Positions 1 to 6,766 of a stretch of 64,000 nt of DNA are shown here, piece after piece. The translations under genes and the position numbers were made by a program. The notes under the pieces are model-generated. The model had not been told where the DNA came from. It did no database searches and worked only from the letters and a program-made list of their open reading frames with translations. Within the stretch, counting starts at the first letter, position 1. Each line of letters starts with the position of its first letter. Origin of the DNA: Haliea sp964022665 (lineage in GTDB: Bacteria > Pseudomonadota > Gammaproteobacteria > Pseudomonadales > Halieaceae); assembly GCA_964022665.1 (NCBI GenBank), contig CAXIDF010000018.1, positions 1 through 64,000 of the forward strand. Reading direction: 5' to 3'.

Positions 1-1
1 C

Positions 2-340
2 TGTGGTTGGGGCATGGCGTATTATCGCAAAATTCCAGACTTATTCAGAGTATCCTTAGGTGTTTCGCCAGTTCCAACAAGCTACGATTCGTTGCCGTGG
101 TCGCAAGAGGCAGGCCCCACAGTTTTTGCACCCTTTGAATCAGACACTGAGTACTTTGGGCACGCGTCGCAGAAGTGGATGATCAACTTCAGAGTGCGGA
201 ATTTGGAGATTATGGTATCTCAACTCAGAGGTGCCGGAATTGAGGTTGAAATTGATCCGCGGGATTATCCAAACGGCAAGTTTGCGCGTCTGTATGATCC
301 AGAGGGCAATCCAATAGAATTATGGGAGCCGGGCGAGTGA
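2..340 (+). CDS. VOC-family protein (glyoxalase/bleomycin-resistance fold), 5' end probably outside window
   Basis: The C-terminal two thirds match a VOC-fold dioxygenase/glyoxalase-like protein: the segment WMINFRV followed by a region ending in DPEGNPIELWEP is the standard second beta-alpha-beta-beta-beta module. The first ATG in frame is at 14, but the frame is open to the window edge and the residues before it (AYYRK) look like the middle of a VOC N-terminal module, so the true start is probably upstream. The substrate cannot be told. The gene ends five bases before an attC-like site, so it is most simply the coding part of an integron cassette. Confidence 0.75.
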   Translation, partial: CGWGMAYYRKIPDLFRVSLGVSPVPTSYDSLPWSQEAGPTVFAPFESDTEYFGHASQKWMINFRVRNLEIMVSQLRGAGIEVEIDPRDYPNGKFARLYDPEGNPIELWEPGE

Positions 341-344
341 AGAC

Positions 345-431
345 ACATAACAAGTACCGGCAGTTCGGCCCTACGGGCCCGGACGTCAAAAGCGCTACGC
401 GGTTTCGCCGCCGCTGCGGTGGGCGTTAGGC
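345..431 (+). other. attC-like integron recombination site 1
   Basis: The site begins with ACATAAC directly after the VOC stop codon and ends with the core GTTAGGC (425-431). Between them are imperfect inverted arms around GGCCCTACGGGCC and a CGCTACGCGGTTT block also found in the next site. Length about 87 bp, normal for chromosomal-integron attC sites. Identification is by eye; a covariance-model search would confirm it. Confidence 0.75.
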
Positions 432-478
432 AGCCCTGGAAGTTTGACCCAGCGTAATTCTAAAAAGGTAAACTTAGA

Positions 479-820
479 ATGAACAAAATGAGACTTATCC
501 TTGCAGCTATTTTCATCGCAATCTCCGTGTATACGATCATCACTATATCGGAGCATGGCTGGAACCTGTTTCCGGTATTCTTCGGAGATATGGCAGCAAT
601 GGGATGGCCAGGGCAGTTCAATTTCGACTTTATGTGTTTTCTTATTCTTTCTGGTTTGTGGGTATCTTGGCGCCATCACTTCTCCGTATTGGGACTAATA
701 TTAGGTTTGTTTGCATTTCTGGGTGGAGCACTGTTTCTTAGCGCTTATCTCTTTATAAATAGCTATAAAGTTAACGGAAATGTAAATGCTCTACTGCTTG
801 GAGCCCAGCGTGCAGCCTAA
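479..820 (+). CDS. cassette-encoded small membrane protein, unknown function
   Basis: A 113-residue protein with about three hydrophobic segments (roughly residues 4-24, 50-65 and 69-93), the middle two split by a short WRHHF loop. No catalytic motif is visible and I do not recognise a named family. It begins at ATG after an AAAAGGTAAAC region and its stop codon lies inside the following attC-like site, the usual geometry of an integron cassette gene. AT-rich compared with the chromosome further right. Probably an inner-membrane protein; role unknown. Confidence 0.7.
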   Translation: MNKMRLILAAIFIAISVYTIITISEHGWNLFPVFFGDMAAMGWPGQFNFDFMCFLILSGLWVSWRHHFSVLGLILGLFAFLGGALFLSAYLFINSYKVNGNVNALLLGAQRAA

Positions 821-901
821 CAAAAACCGGCTGTGCGCCCCTTCGGGGCCGGACGCAAAAACCGCTACGCGGTTTCCACGCCGCAGCGGAAAGCGTTGGG
901 C
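815..901 (+). other. attC-like integron recombination site 2
   Basis: Runs from GCCTAAC (815-821, overlapping the stop of the preceding gene) to GTTGGGC (895-901). The inner part holds GCCCCTTCGGGGC, a perfect hairpin, and shares CGGACG and CGCTACGCGGTTT with the site at 345-431. These shared cores make the cassette-array reading strong. Confidence 0.8.
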
Positions 902-912
902 CTAGTCGAAAC

Positions 913-1311
913 ATGCGCTTGATTCTTGTTTCTTTATCGGTTTTATGGGTCGGTTTTTTAATGGCGATCGCAGCAGTGATCTGCGTACGATGGCTAGACT
1001 GGGAGCATGTCTCTTCCAGCCAATCCCCTGATGGGGCAATGACAGCAGCTTACTACCGATCAAAATCAGAATCAGGCCATGCACCGTACGGAGATCACTT
1101 AGTTGTTTCCTCATCTAGGCTCATTCCCCATTGGCTCGCGGGTGCAACCGTGTTTGCCGGGTATTGCAGTGGGAAGTTGAAATACCAATGGGTATTCGAG
1201 AATGAAGTAAAAGTGTTGGGTATAGGTTGCCCGATGGGCACAGAGGTAGAAACAATCTTCAATAAGTACCGGGGCGTTACGTTAAATGTCTATGTGCAGG
1301 CGGCCCCGTAA
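913..1311 (+). CDS. cassette-encoded membrane-anchored hypothetical protein
   Basis: 132 residues: one N-terminal hydrophobic segment (about residues 2-27) that could be an uncleaved anchor or signal, then a soluble part with two cysteines (YCSGK and GIGCPMG) that might form a disulfide outside the cytoplasm. No known domain recognised. The start ATG follows the preceding attC-like core by 11 bases and the stop lies inside the next one, so it is a compact cassette gene. Function unknown. Confidence 0.65.
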   Translation: MRLILVSLSVLWVGFLMAIAAVICVRWLDWEHVSSSQSPDGAMTAAYYRSKSESGHAPYGDHLVVSSSRLIPHWLAGATVFAGYCSGKLKYQWVFENEVKVLGIGCPMGTEVETIFNKYRGVTLNVYVQAAP

Positions 1312-1379
1312 CAAGTCAAAGCAGCAAGGGCGCTTCGCGCAGGGACGGCCTGCCGGCCGCCCTGCTTGAAACGTTAACT
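1306..1379 (+). other. attC-like integron recombination site 3
   Basis: Begins CCGTAAC (1306-1312, across the stop codon of the preceding gene) and ends GTTAACT (1373-1379). The interior contains AAGCAGCAAGGGCG facing CGCCCTGCTTGAA, an inverted arm pair expected for a folded bottom-strand attC, plus CGGCCTGCCGGCCG. Sequence differs from sites 1 and 2, as is usual between cassettes. Confidence 0.75.
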
Positions 1380-1414
1380 GTCATTCACTATCTAACTGTG
1401 TATTGCGGGTATGT

Positions 1415-1882
1415 ATGAAAATGACGAAACCATTAGCTGGTTTATTGGCCGCATTAAAGTGTGAGGTGCTTGGTGAGTCATCGTTACGTACGGCGTACTA
1501 TCTCACGTAAAAATCTCAGCGAAGGCGGAAAGTTCGCGCGATGTGGCGCTTGGAAAGACAGACAAAAACGCGAATTCTCCAGTATTTCGCTGCGAACAGA
1601 ATTGAAGTACCAAATGTGGTAGGCACCACTATCAAAGGTACTGTTTTAGGATTGCTTTTCCCTCTGTCTCCTTGGAAAGGCATTCTGAAGAATACGATAA
1701 AGGAGACGGAGTACAATCTAGAATTGTTTCACCGTCTAGAACGGGAAGCGCCAGAAAAGGACAGAGATTTCTTCAAATACATAGTAGCGCACGAATTGGC
1801 GATCAAGCAGTTTGCGGAATTGGAGTCTGGAAATGGAACTACCGATTCCCTTGAGCCCATTAACGCGCTTCTGATTGATTAA
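1415..1882 (+). pseudogene. cassette gene interrupted by an in-frame TAA
   Basis: From ATG 1415 the frame reads 31 residues (starting MKMTKPLAGLLAALK) to TAA at 1508-1510, and the same frame continues open through a basic segment (KSQRRRKVRA) to the stop at 1880-1882. Both halves sit between attC 3 and the next attC-like half-site, and the basic segment runs straight into the MWRLERQTK part, so one gene of about 155 codons with a nonsense change is the best reading. The downstream part alone could start at ATG 1541 (113 residues). The C-terminal half is helical and acidic (around ELFHRLEREAPEKDRD); family not recognised. Confidence 0.6.
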
Positions 1883-1909
1883 TGCCACTATGAATGTGTC
1901 CATCTCATC

Positions 1910-1950
1910 AGTTAACAAGGCCAGTCAGTGCGCTCCGGTCTGGTCTGTAA
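1910..1950 (+). other. left half of an attC-like site, interrupted
   Basis: AGTTAACAAGG (from 1910) follows the end of the interrupted cassette gene as the left core of an attC site should, but no matching GTTRRRY core appears before the transposase remnant that starts near 1950. The site seems broken by insertion or deletion. Confidence 0.5.
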
Positions 1951-1994
1951 CCACTTTTGTGGACAGAGTTTTCTGTTCATGAGAGAGGTGCAGC

Positions 1995-2180
1995 ATGGGG
2001 CACACCAGGAAGAGAAACTACGATCGATACACACTGGCCTATAAGCTTCAGGCCGTTAAGCTGGCTAATCATCCTGACGTTAGATCAAAGGATGTGGCTG
2101 AATCTCTGTGTATCCACCCGGTAATGCTGTACCGATGGCAAATGGAGTATCGTTGGGGCGAGTTGAAGGAGACCCCGTGA
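1995..2180 (+). pseudogene. truncated IS3-family OrfA (helix-turn-helix part only)
   Basis: 61 residues resembling the N-terminus of IS3-family OrfA proteins: RKRNYD, then an HTH region with AYKLQAVKLANHPDV and DVAESLCIHPVMLYRW. A full OrfA is about 90-110 residues with a C-terminal leucine-rich coil; that part and any OrfB are missing, and the last residues (RWGELKETP) look like unrelated sequence. It is a different subgroup from the complete IS3-family element downstream. It lies between two attC-like halves. Confidence 0.65.
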
Positions 2181-2250
2181 ACTTAAACCAGGTCACGCTA
2201 CCCGTACGGGAGATGGACGAAGCTACGCTGTTCTACAGGTAGCGTTAGGC
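2181..2250 (+). other. attC-like site or right half of one
   Basis: Ends in a clean core GTTAGGC (2244-2250) preceded by GTAGC; the interior holds GCTACCCGTACGGG and GAAGCTACGCTGTTCTACAG. The left boundary near ACTTAAAC (2181-2188) is a weak match to the consensus. It either belongs to a cassette that carried the OrfA remnant or is the right half of the site begun at 1910. Confidence 0.5.
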
Positions 2251-2306
2251 GGTGCAATGTGTAGCAGAATTGCTGTTCTTGGGGGCATACTGCAACGTGC
2301 TATGTT

Positions 2307-2332
2307 TGAATCGCCCCAGGTTCATCGGAGGG
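2307..2332 (+). repeat. left terminal inverted repeat of the IS3-family element
   Basis: 26 bp starting TGAATCGCCCCAGG and ending TCGGAGGG; 23 of 26 positions match the right end when reversed. Confidence 0.92.
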
Positions 2333-2362
2333 TATAATTCTTGAGAAGGAGAATGATACCCC

Positions 2363-2686
2363 ATGAACAAACGACCTGGATATTCACCAGAGGTGCGGGA
2401 GCGTGCCGTAAGAATGGTTCTGACCGGAGAGCACGAGCACACGTCTCGTTGGTCGGCAATTAAATCTGTTGCAGCAAAGATCGGCTGTACCCCGGAGACC
2501 CTCAGATCCTGGGTCAACAAATCTGAAGTTGATAGTGGCCGCCGCCCCGGTGTGACCAGCGACGAAGCCGCCCGTATGAAGGAACTGGAGCGAGAGGTGC
2601 GCGAACTCAGGCGAGCGAACGAGATTCTTCGCAAGGCGTCTGCTTTTTTCGCCCAGGCGGAGCTCGACCGCAAACCGAAGTACTAG
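2363..2686 (+). CDS. IS3-family transposase OrfA
   Basis: 107 residues with an N-terminal helix-turn-helix (about residues 10-52, including GCTPETLRSWV) that binds the element's ends, and a C-terminal leucine-zipper-like coil (ARMKELEREVRELRRANEIL). Start ATG 2363 has a GGAGAATG region upstream. The stop TAG overlaps the GTG start of orfB by one base. A T TTT TTC heptamer near its 3' end could allow -1 frameshifting into orfB. Confidence 0.92.
   Translation: MNKRPGYSPEVRERAVRMVLTGEHEHTSRWSAIKSVAAKIGCTPETLRSWVNKSEVDSGRRPGVTSDEAARMKELEREVRELRRANEILRKASAFFAQAELDRKPKY
2644..2650 (+). other. candidate -1 ribosomal frameshift heptamer T TTT TTC
   Basis: The heptamer lies exactly in the orfA frame (codons GCT TTT TTC). 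Slipping back one base enters the orfB frame, which is open from 2650 through the orfB GTG at 2686 with no stop, so a fused OrfAB transposase is possible. Programmed -1 frameshifting is known in the IS3 family; use of this particular motif here is inferred. Confidence 0.5.
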
Positions 2687-3576
2687 TGGCGTTCATCGAT
2701 GAGCACCGGGCGGACTATGGTGTCGAGCCGATTTGCGAAGTATTGCCGATTGCACCGTCCACCTACCATCGCCATAAAGATCAGGAACAACACCCGGAGC
2801 ACCGAAGCGATCGAGCTAAACGGGACGAGCATCTTGCCAAGGATATTCAGCGTGTTTGGGACGTCAATCACTGCGTGTACGGCGTCCACAAGGTCTGGAA
2901 ACAGCTCAACCGAGAGTCGATACCGGTGGCCCGGTGTACAGTGGAGCGTTTGATGGGCAAGCTCGGGATCGAAGGCGTCAGGCGAGGAAAGCGCTGCGTG
3001 ACAACCGTACCTTCGGACCTGACTGAGAAGCCGCTGGACCTCGTAAATCGCGAGTTCACCGCTGCGCATCCCAACCAACTGTGGGTCGCCGATATTACCT
3101 ACGTGGCCACCTGGTCGGGCTTTGTCTATGTCGCCTTTGTTGTCGACGTCTTCTCTCGGTATATCGTCGGCTGGCGCGCACTGAAGAACCTGCAAACCGA
3201 CTTAGTGCTCGATGCCTTGGAGCAGGCCCTGTGGGCCCGTGGCAAGCCTCAGGGCGTGACCCATCACAGCGATCGCGGCAGTCAGTATTTATCCATCCGG
3301 TATTCCGAACGACTGGCTGAAGCCGGATTCAACGCCTCGGTGGGCAGTGTTGGCGACTCTTACGACAACGCACTGGCAGAGACGATCAACGGTCTCTTCA
3401 AAGCTGAGGTTATCCACAAGGACGGTCCCTGGAAAGGGCTCGATGATGTCGAGCGGGCAACACTTACCTGGGTGGATTGGTTTAATCATCAGCGGCTGCT
3501 CGGTCCCATCGGAGATCGACCTCCCGTTGAATACGAAATGATGTACTATCGGAATGAGTCAGCCCATGCAGCTTGA
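2686..3576 (+). CDS. IS3-family transposase OrfB (DDE catalytic subunit)
   Basis: 296 residues (GTG start, or made as an OrfAB fusion). An HTH_21-like region lies near residues 45-105, then the RNase H-like integrase core. The catalytic triad is visible as D136 (WVADITYV), D196 (HHSDRGSQY) and E232 (NALAETING), spacing D-59-D-35-E as expected. It carries out cut and circle formation of the element. No damage seen. Confidence 0.93.
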   Translation: MAFIDEHRADYGVEPICEVLPIAPSTYHRHKDQEQHPEHRSDRAKRDEHLAKDIQRVWDVNHCVYGVHKVWKQLNRESIPVARCTVERLMGKLGIEGVRRGKRCVTTVPSDLTEKPLDLVNREFTAAHPNQLWVADITYVATWSGFVYVAFVVDVFSRYIVGWRALKNLQTDLVLDALEQALWARGKPQGVTHHSDRGSQYLSIRYSERLAEAGFNASVGSVGDSYDNALAETINGLFKAEVIHKDGPWKGLDDVERATLTWVDWFNHQRLLGPIGDRPPVEYEMMYYRNESAHAA

Positions 3577-3589
3577 CTCAAACAAAACG

Positions 3590-3615
3590 CCCTCCGACAA
3601 ACCCGGGGCGATTCA
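3590..3615 (-). repeat. right terminal inverted repeat of the IS3-family element
   Basis: 26 bp, reversed copy of the left end (reads TGAATCGCCCCGGG from the outside). Followed at once by GTT, the second copy of the target duplication. Confidence 0.92.
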
Positions 3616-3624
3616 GTTTTCACT

Positions 3625-4128
3625 TTGGAGCATGTCTTGACGATACTTGTGCCAATGGGCGATGAGGAATTTGACGCATTCCTGGCTTCCTCGGCGGCCG
3701 CCTATGCGGACGACAAAATCAGGCCCGGCAGTTGGTTAGAAGAGGGTGCACATGATCGCGCGCTGGCGGATTTGAAGAATTCTTTGCCGCAGGGTGTCGA
3801 CACGCCAAACAACTATTTGTTCCACATCCTGGCGTCGCCGGAAACAGTTGTTGTCGGTTACGTATGGTGTGCCATCCATGATAATTATGGACAGCGTACG
3901 GCTTTTGTTTATGACGTAGAGATCAAGCCGGAGTTTCGTCGGCAAGGTTATGCAGCTGATGCTTTCAAAGCGGTTCAGGAGCATGTGATGACGCTAGGAA
4001 TAGAGAGCATTGGGCTCCATGTTTTCGCTTTCAATGAAGGTGCAATCGCTTTGTATAAGAAGCTGGGATTTCAAGTGACGGGAGTCAACATGCAGAAGAA
4101 GCTGAATGTGCGCCACAGGGGGCTTTGA
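3625..4128 (+). CDS. GNAT-family N-acetyltransferase, start region affected by IS insertion
   Basis: About 167 residues with the GNAT acetyl-CoA site (EIKPEFRRQGYAADAF, motif A) and the C-terminal YKKLGFQVTG segment. The acceptor is unknown. The first usable start is TTG at 3625, nine bases from the IS right end; an ATG at 3655 would remove ten residues (ILVPM is a normal GNAT beginning, so the longer form is preferred). The IS has separated the gene from its original upstream sequence, so expression may now depend on the element. No clear attC follows it, so whether it was a cassette is uncertain. Confidence 0.75.
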   Translation: MEHVLTILVPMGDEEFDAFLASSAAAYADDKIRPGSWLEEGAHDRALADLKNSLPQGVDTPNNYLFHILASPETVVVGYVWCAIHDNYGQRTAFVYDVEIKPEFRRQGYAADAFKAVQEHVMTLGIESIGLHVFAFNEGAIALYKKLGFQVTGVNMQKKLNVRHRGL

Positions 4129-4189
4129 ATTGGTCGTGGGCAGCGTTGCCTGATTCAGGCCTTGAGCGTCTTGTACAGAGTTCCCCCCA

Positions 4190-4384
4190 TTGACCGCCAT
4201 CGCTTTTGGGTCGGATGCAAAAAACTTCTTGCAGTGGCAGGAGCTCCGCGAAGCGCAGGGAGTTCTGGCCAGGTACTCGGATCACGATCTAGCCTGGTCT
4301 CTGTGCTTCCACGACCCCTACGAAAACCTGTATGAGATCACCACATATGATTATGCTGTCGTGGCAAAGGCCCTGAATGGCTGA
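4190..4384 (+). pseudogene. C-terminal fragment of a VOC-family protein
   Basis: The end of this 64-residue frame, FHDPYENLYEITTYDY, is the typical last strand of a VOC-fold protein, but the N-terminal module is absent; the start would be TTG with no good ribosome site. Most likely a gene remnant at the worn end of the cassette region. Confidence 0.5.
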
Positions 4385-4508
4385 ATTCGGAGCCAAGGTT
4401 CGGCAGCCCGCTCAACCGGTCGCTGTAGCGAACGTTTGACCCGCCGCGCATTTTTGTTACGGTAAATGCCGCTGAAGTTAGTCGTTGAATGCCCCTGTGG
4501 AGCGAGGT

Positions 4509-4706
4509 ATGAGCAAAGAGAGCCCTGCTAGGGAAGTTGGAGGTAGAGAAAAAGCTATTGGATTCGGTGTAAGCATCGGTGTTGTAGCTGGCGCACTTAT
4601 CGGGCAATTGGCGCTGGTATTGGCGCGACAACCAGCGACCGGCAACGATCCTCGACTCCTCGCTCGCTCAGGAAAAGATGATATGGCTGCCTGCAGCGCT
4701 AGGTGA
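4509..4706 (+). CDS. small glycine-rich membrane protein, unknown
   Basis: Starting at ATG 4509 (GAGCGAGG just upstream), 65 residues with a charged N-terminus and one glycine-zipper-like membrane segment (GFGVSIGVVAGALIGQLALVL). The stop overlaps the GTG start of the next gene by 4 bases, suggesting co-translation. No family recognised; could be a fragment. Confidence 0.4.
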   Translation: MSKESPAREVGGREKAIGFGVSIGVVAGALIGQLALVLARQPATGNDPRLLARSGKDDMAACSAR

Positions 4707-5122
4707 CGGCATTGCCCCCGGAATTGTTCTACCAACTGGCTGCGGATGTACTCCTCGTTTTGCACGCGCTGTTTGTTGCCTTTCTCGTGCTGGGTGTGAT
4801 GGCAATCTATCTTGGCTTGTGGCTATCTTGGGGGTGGGTGCGAAATTTCTGGCTCCGCTTGTCGCATCTGGCAGGCATTGCGATCGTGGTGTTGCAGGCG
4901 TGGGCGGGCATGATATGCCCGCTTACTGTTTGGGAAATGGAATTGCGCAAACTTTCGGGGGTTTCGGGGCAAGAGAGATACGAGGGTTCCTTTATTCAGC
5001 ATTGGGTGCAATCTATCCTCTATTACCAAGCACCGGAATGGGTGTTCGTTGCTGTTTACACGCTCTTTGGTGGTCTAATTGTCGCAAGTTGGTTCATCGT
5101 GCGTCCAAGGCGGCATGAGTAA
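4703..5122 (+). CDS. DUF2784 family integral membrane protein
   Basis: 139 residues (GTG start) with four hydrophobic segments and the DUF2784 signature WAGMICPLTVWEMELR followed by a GSFIQHW segment. Function of the family is unknown; it is an inner-membrane protein. Overlaps the gene before it and, by eight bases, the GFA gene after it (ATGAGTAA), so the three are probably one transcript. Confidence 0.8.
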   Translation: MTALPPELFYQLAADVLLVLHALFVAFLVLGVMAIYLGLWLSWGWVRNFWLRLSHLAGIAIVVLQAWAGMICPLTVWEMELRKLSGVSGQERYEGSFIQHWVQSILYYQAPEWVFVAVYTLFGGLIVASWFIVRPRRHE

Positions 5123-5546
5123 GGAGTTATTCGTGAATCAAGAAACACTCACCGGCAGCTGTTTGTGTGGTCAATGCAAATACTCAATTACCGCTGAGCT
5201 ATCCCACTTTTTCCTATGCCATTGTATTCAGTGTCAGAAAACGACGGCTTCAATGTTTGCCTCGAATATCATTGCAGTTCCGATGGAAATAGACTGGATC
5301 TCCGGTGGGGACTGCACGAAGCGATTTGACTACCCAGGGAGAGGGTTTACGCAAGTCTTTTGTGATACCTGTGGCTCCGGGTTGCCATTTCTGGATGCAA
5401 GCGGCGAGAATCTTTTTATTCCTACCGGGACTCTGGATATGGTTCCAGACTTAAAGCCAGAAGCCAACATATTCTGGGGTGAAAGAGCTGCCTGGTGTGA
5501 GCATGGCACGGCCGCCCCAAGACACGAACGTTTTGACGCGCCGTGA
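5115..5546 (+). CDS. GFA-family zinc-binding protein
   Basis: 143 residues with the GFA fold cysteine pattern: GSCLCGQCKYS, CHCIQCQK and CDTCGSG. The family is named after glutathione-dependent formaldehyde-activating enzyme, but most members have no proven activity; they bind structural zinc. The ATG at 5115 overlaps the stop of the DUF2784 gene. A second GFA gene lies at 10231-10623. Confidence 0.85.
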   Translation: MSKELFVNQETLTGSCLCGQCKYSITAELSHFFLCHCIQCQKTTASMFASNIIAVPMEIDWISGGDCTKRFDYPGRGFTQVFCDTCGSGLPFLDASGENLFIPTGTLDMVPDLKPEANIFWGERAAWCEHGTAAPRHERFDAP

Positions 5547-5632
5547 TACGTAAAGCAACCTCACGTTCGGCGCCGGACGCTCAGCTGGGACGGTTGCGAG
5601 AACGCTATGCTGACTGAACCTGGGCAACGGTG

Positions 5633-5995
5633 ATGGTTTCGAAGGCGAAGCTGTACTCACAGTTAGACCTGCTTGAGCACGACCTGCGAGAACGGATCGT
5701 TCCGCATCTGGAAGTGGCTGCGAGCGGGGGAAACGATCTTGTGTTTTGCGTGCCCGACTTTAATCCCTTTCCGGAACTTCGCTCGAAAACGGACCCTGAA
5801 ACAGAGGCATTGGTTCTGCTGGGCAGGCAAGTCCTGACATTGAGATCGAAGCTGAATGAGCCCTCTGACGGCACCATAGCTGAGCGCCTATGCTGGTACT
5901 GCCGCAAGTGGAGTGACGAACAGGACAATCGGCGCATGACCACCCAGACGCTAGCCAATCATTTTTTGCAAGAGATTCGAAATGTGGCGAGATAG
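5633..5995 (+). CDS. hypothetical protein
   Basis: 120 residues, soluble, mixed charge, two cysteines in WYCRKW/FCVPDF contexts but no recognisable motif. ATG 5633 is preceded by a GTG three bases upstream that could also serve. No neighbour gives a clue to its role. Codon use is similar to adjoining genes, and it may be real, but there is no family support. Confidence 0.45.
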   Translation: MVSKAKLYSQLDLLEHDLRERIVPHLEVAASGGNDLVFCVPDFNPFPELRSKTDPETEALVLLGRQVLTLRSKLNEPSDGTIAERLCWYCRKWSDEQDNRRMTTQTLANHFLQEIRNVAR

Positions 5996-6085
5996 CAGCT
6001 TGAAACAACAGTGGAGCCTGGCGTCGCGAGGCCGTGAGGCTGGCCTTTTGATCGTCGTACCTGGAAGCTCACAGGAACCCCACTG

Positions 6086-6373
6086 ATGAACCCATGGTTG
6101 GCACTGGCGGTAGCGATTGTCCTGGAGGTGTCTGGCACTGTGTCCATGAAGCTATCCGATGGCTTCACCAGGCTGGCGCCTTCCGTACTGATTTTCATTT
6201 TCTACGGGGCATCTTTTGCGGTGCTCACCCTGGCCTTGAAGAAAATTGACCTTGGAGTTGCCTACGCGGTGTGGGCCGGCGTGGGTACTGCGCTCAACAT
6301 TGACGTACAACTTCAGGGCTATCGACGAGCTGGTTTTGACCTCGAAGTCCTGAGTAAGGGGTGCTATTTATGA
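6086..6373 (+). pseudogene. C-terminally truncated small multidrug resistance (SMR/EmrE-like) gene
   Basis: The first ~73 residues are a clear SMR protein: TM1 with the conserved glutamate (AIVLEVSGTVSMKLS), TM2, and TM3 ending GVAYAVWAGVGTAL. After this the frame changes abruptly into an unrelated 22-residue tail and ends at 95 residues, so TM4 is missing. Normal SMR proteins are about 105-110 residues and need TM4 to dimerise. The downstream sequence in other frames does not restore TM4, so this looks like a deletion/rearrangement joint near 6303. Probably non-functional as a drug pump. Confidence 0.7.
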
Positions 6374-6726
6374 AAATGAACTATTTTGTCTTTGGCACGC
6401 GGTCCATGCCCGATGCGGTGGGCTTTTACGATGCGTTTTTTACCGGCAGCGACATCAGGCAGATTCATGCAGAGGACCGGATTACCGTCTGGTCGAATGG
6501 CGATTTCATGTTCGGTGTGGCTGAGCCATTCGACGGAGAGCAAGCAACCCACGGCAATGGCACAATGCTGGGCCTGAATCTTCCCTCGGATGCAGAGGTC
6601 ACGCGGTTGTATAACAAGGCGTTGGAGCTGGGTGGCGTGAGTGAAGGCGATCCCGGCATTCGGTCGGGCCGGTTTGCGGCCTATGTGAGAGACCTAGATC
6701 ACAACAAGATCTGTCTGTTTGTTTGA
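6370..6726 (+). CDS. VOC-family protein
   Basis: 118 residues (ATG 6370, AAGGGG eleven bases upstream) with two VOC modules: MNYFVFGTRSMPDAVGFYDAF at the start and AAYVRDLDHNKICLFV at the end. Resembles the glyoxalase-like proteins with a predicted metal site but substrate unknown. It starts inside the tail of the truncated SMR frame, which supports that tail being non-coding. Confidence 0.8.
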   Translation: MKMNYFVFGTRSMPDAVGFYDAFFTGSDIRQIHAEDRITVWSNGDFMFGVAEPFDGEQATHGNGTMLGLNLPSDAEVTRLYNKALELGGVSEGDPGIRSGRFAAYVRDLDHNKICLFV

Positions 6727-6766
6727 AAGCGCAACGCAGGTTCGGTAGCCGCAGCTGGAGATGAGC

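Larger units (their letters stand above)
2307..3615 (+). mobile_element. complete IS3-family insertion sequence (IS51-group-like)
   Basis: A 1309-bp element bounded by 26-bp inverted repeats that begin TGAATCGCCCC at both ends, flanked by a 3-bp direct repeat GTT (2304-2306 and 3616-3618). It carries orfA and orfB in the usual -1 arrangement, with an intact DDE transposase. All hallmarks are undamaged, so the insertion is probably recent and the element potentially active. It landed in the cassette array immediately upstream of an acetyltransferase gene. Group assignment is by resemblance of OrfB to IS51-type transposases. Confidence 0.93.

Noticed and set aside
1664..1709. Inverted repeat CTCTGTCTCCTT / AAGGAGACGGAG inside the interrupted cassette gene
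   Set aside because: Long spacer and within coding sequence; no recognised function and could be chance.
4129..4189. Possible attC after the GNAT gene
   Set aside because: No GTTRRRY core or inverted arms seen; GTTGCCT at about 4145 does not fit.
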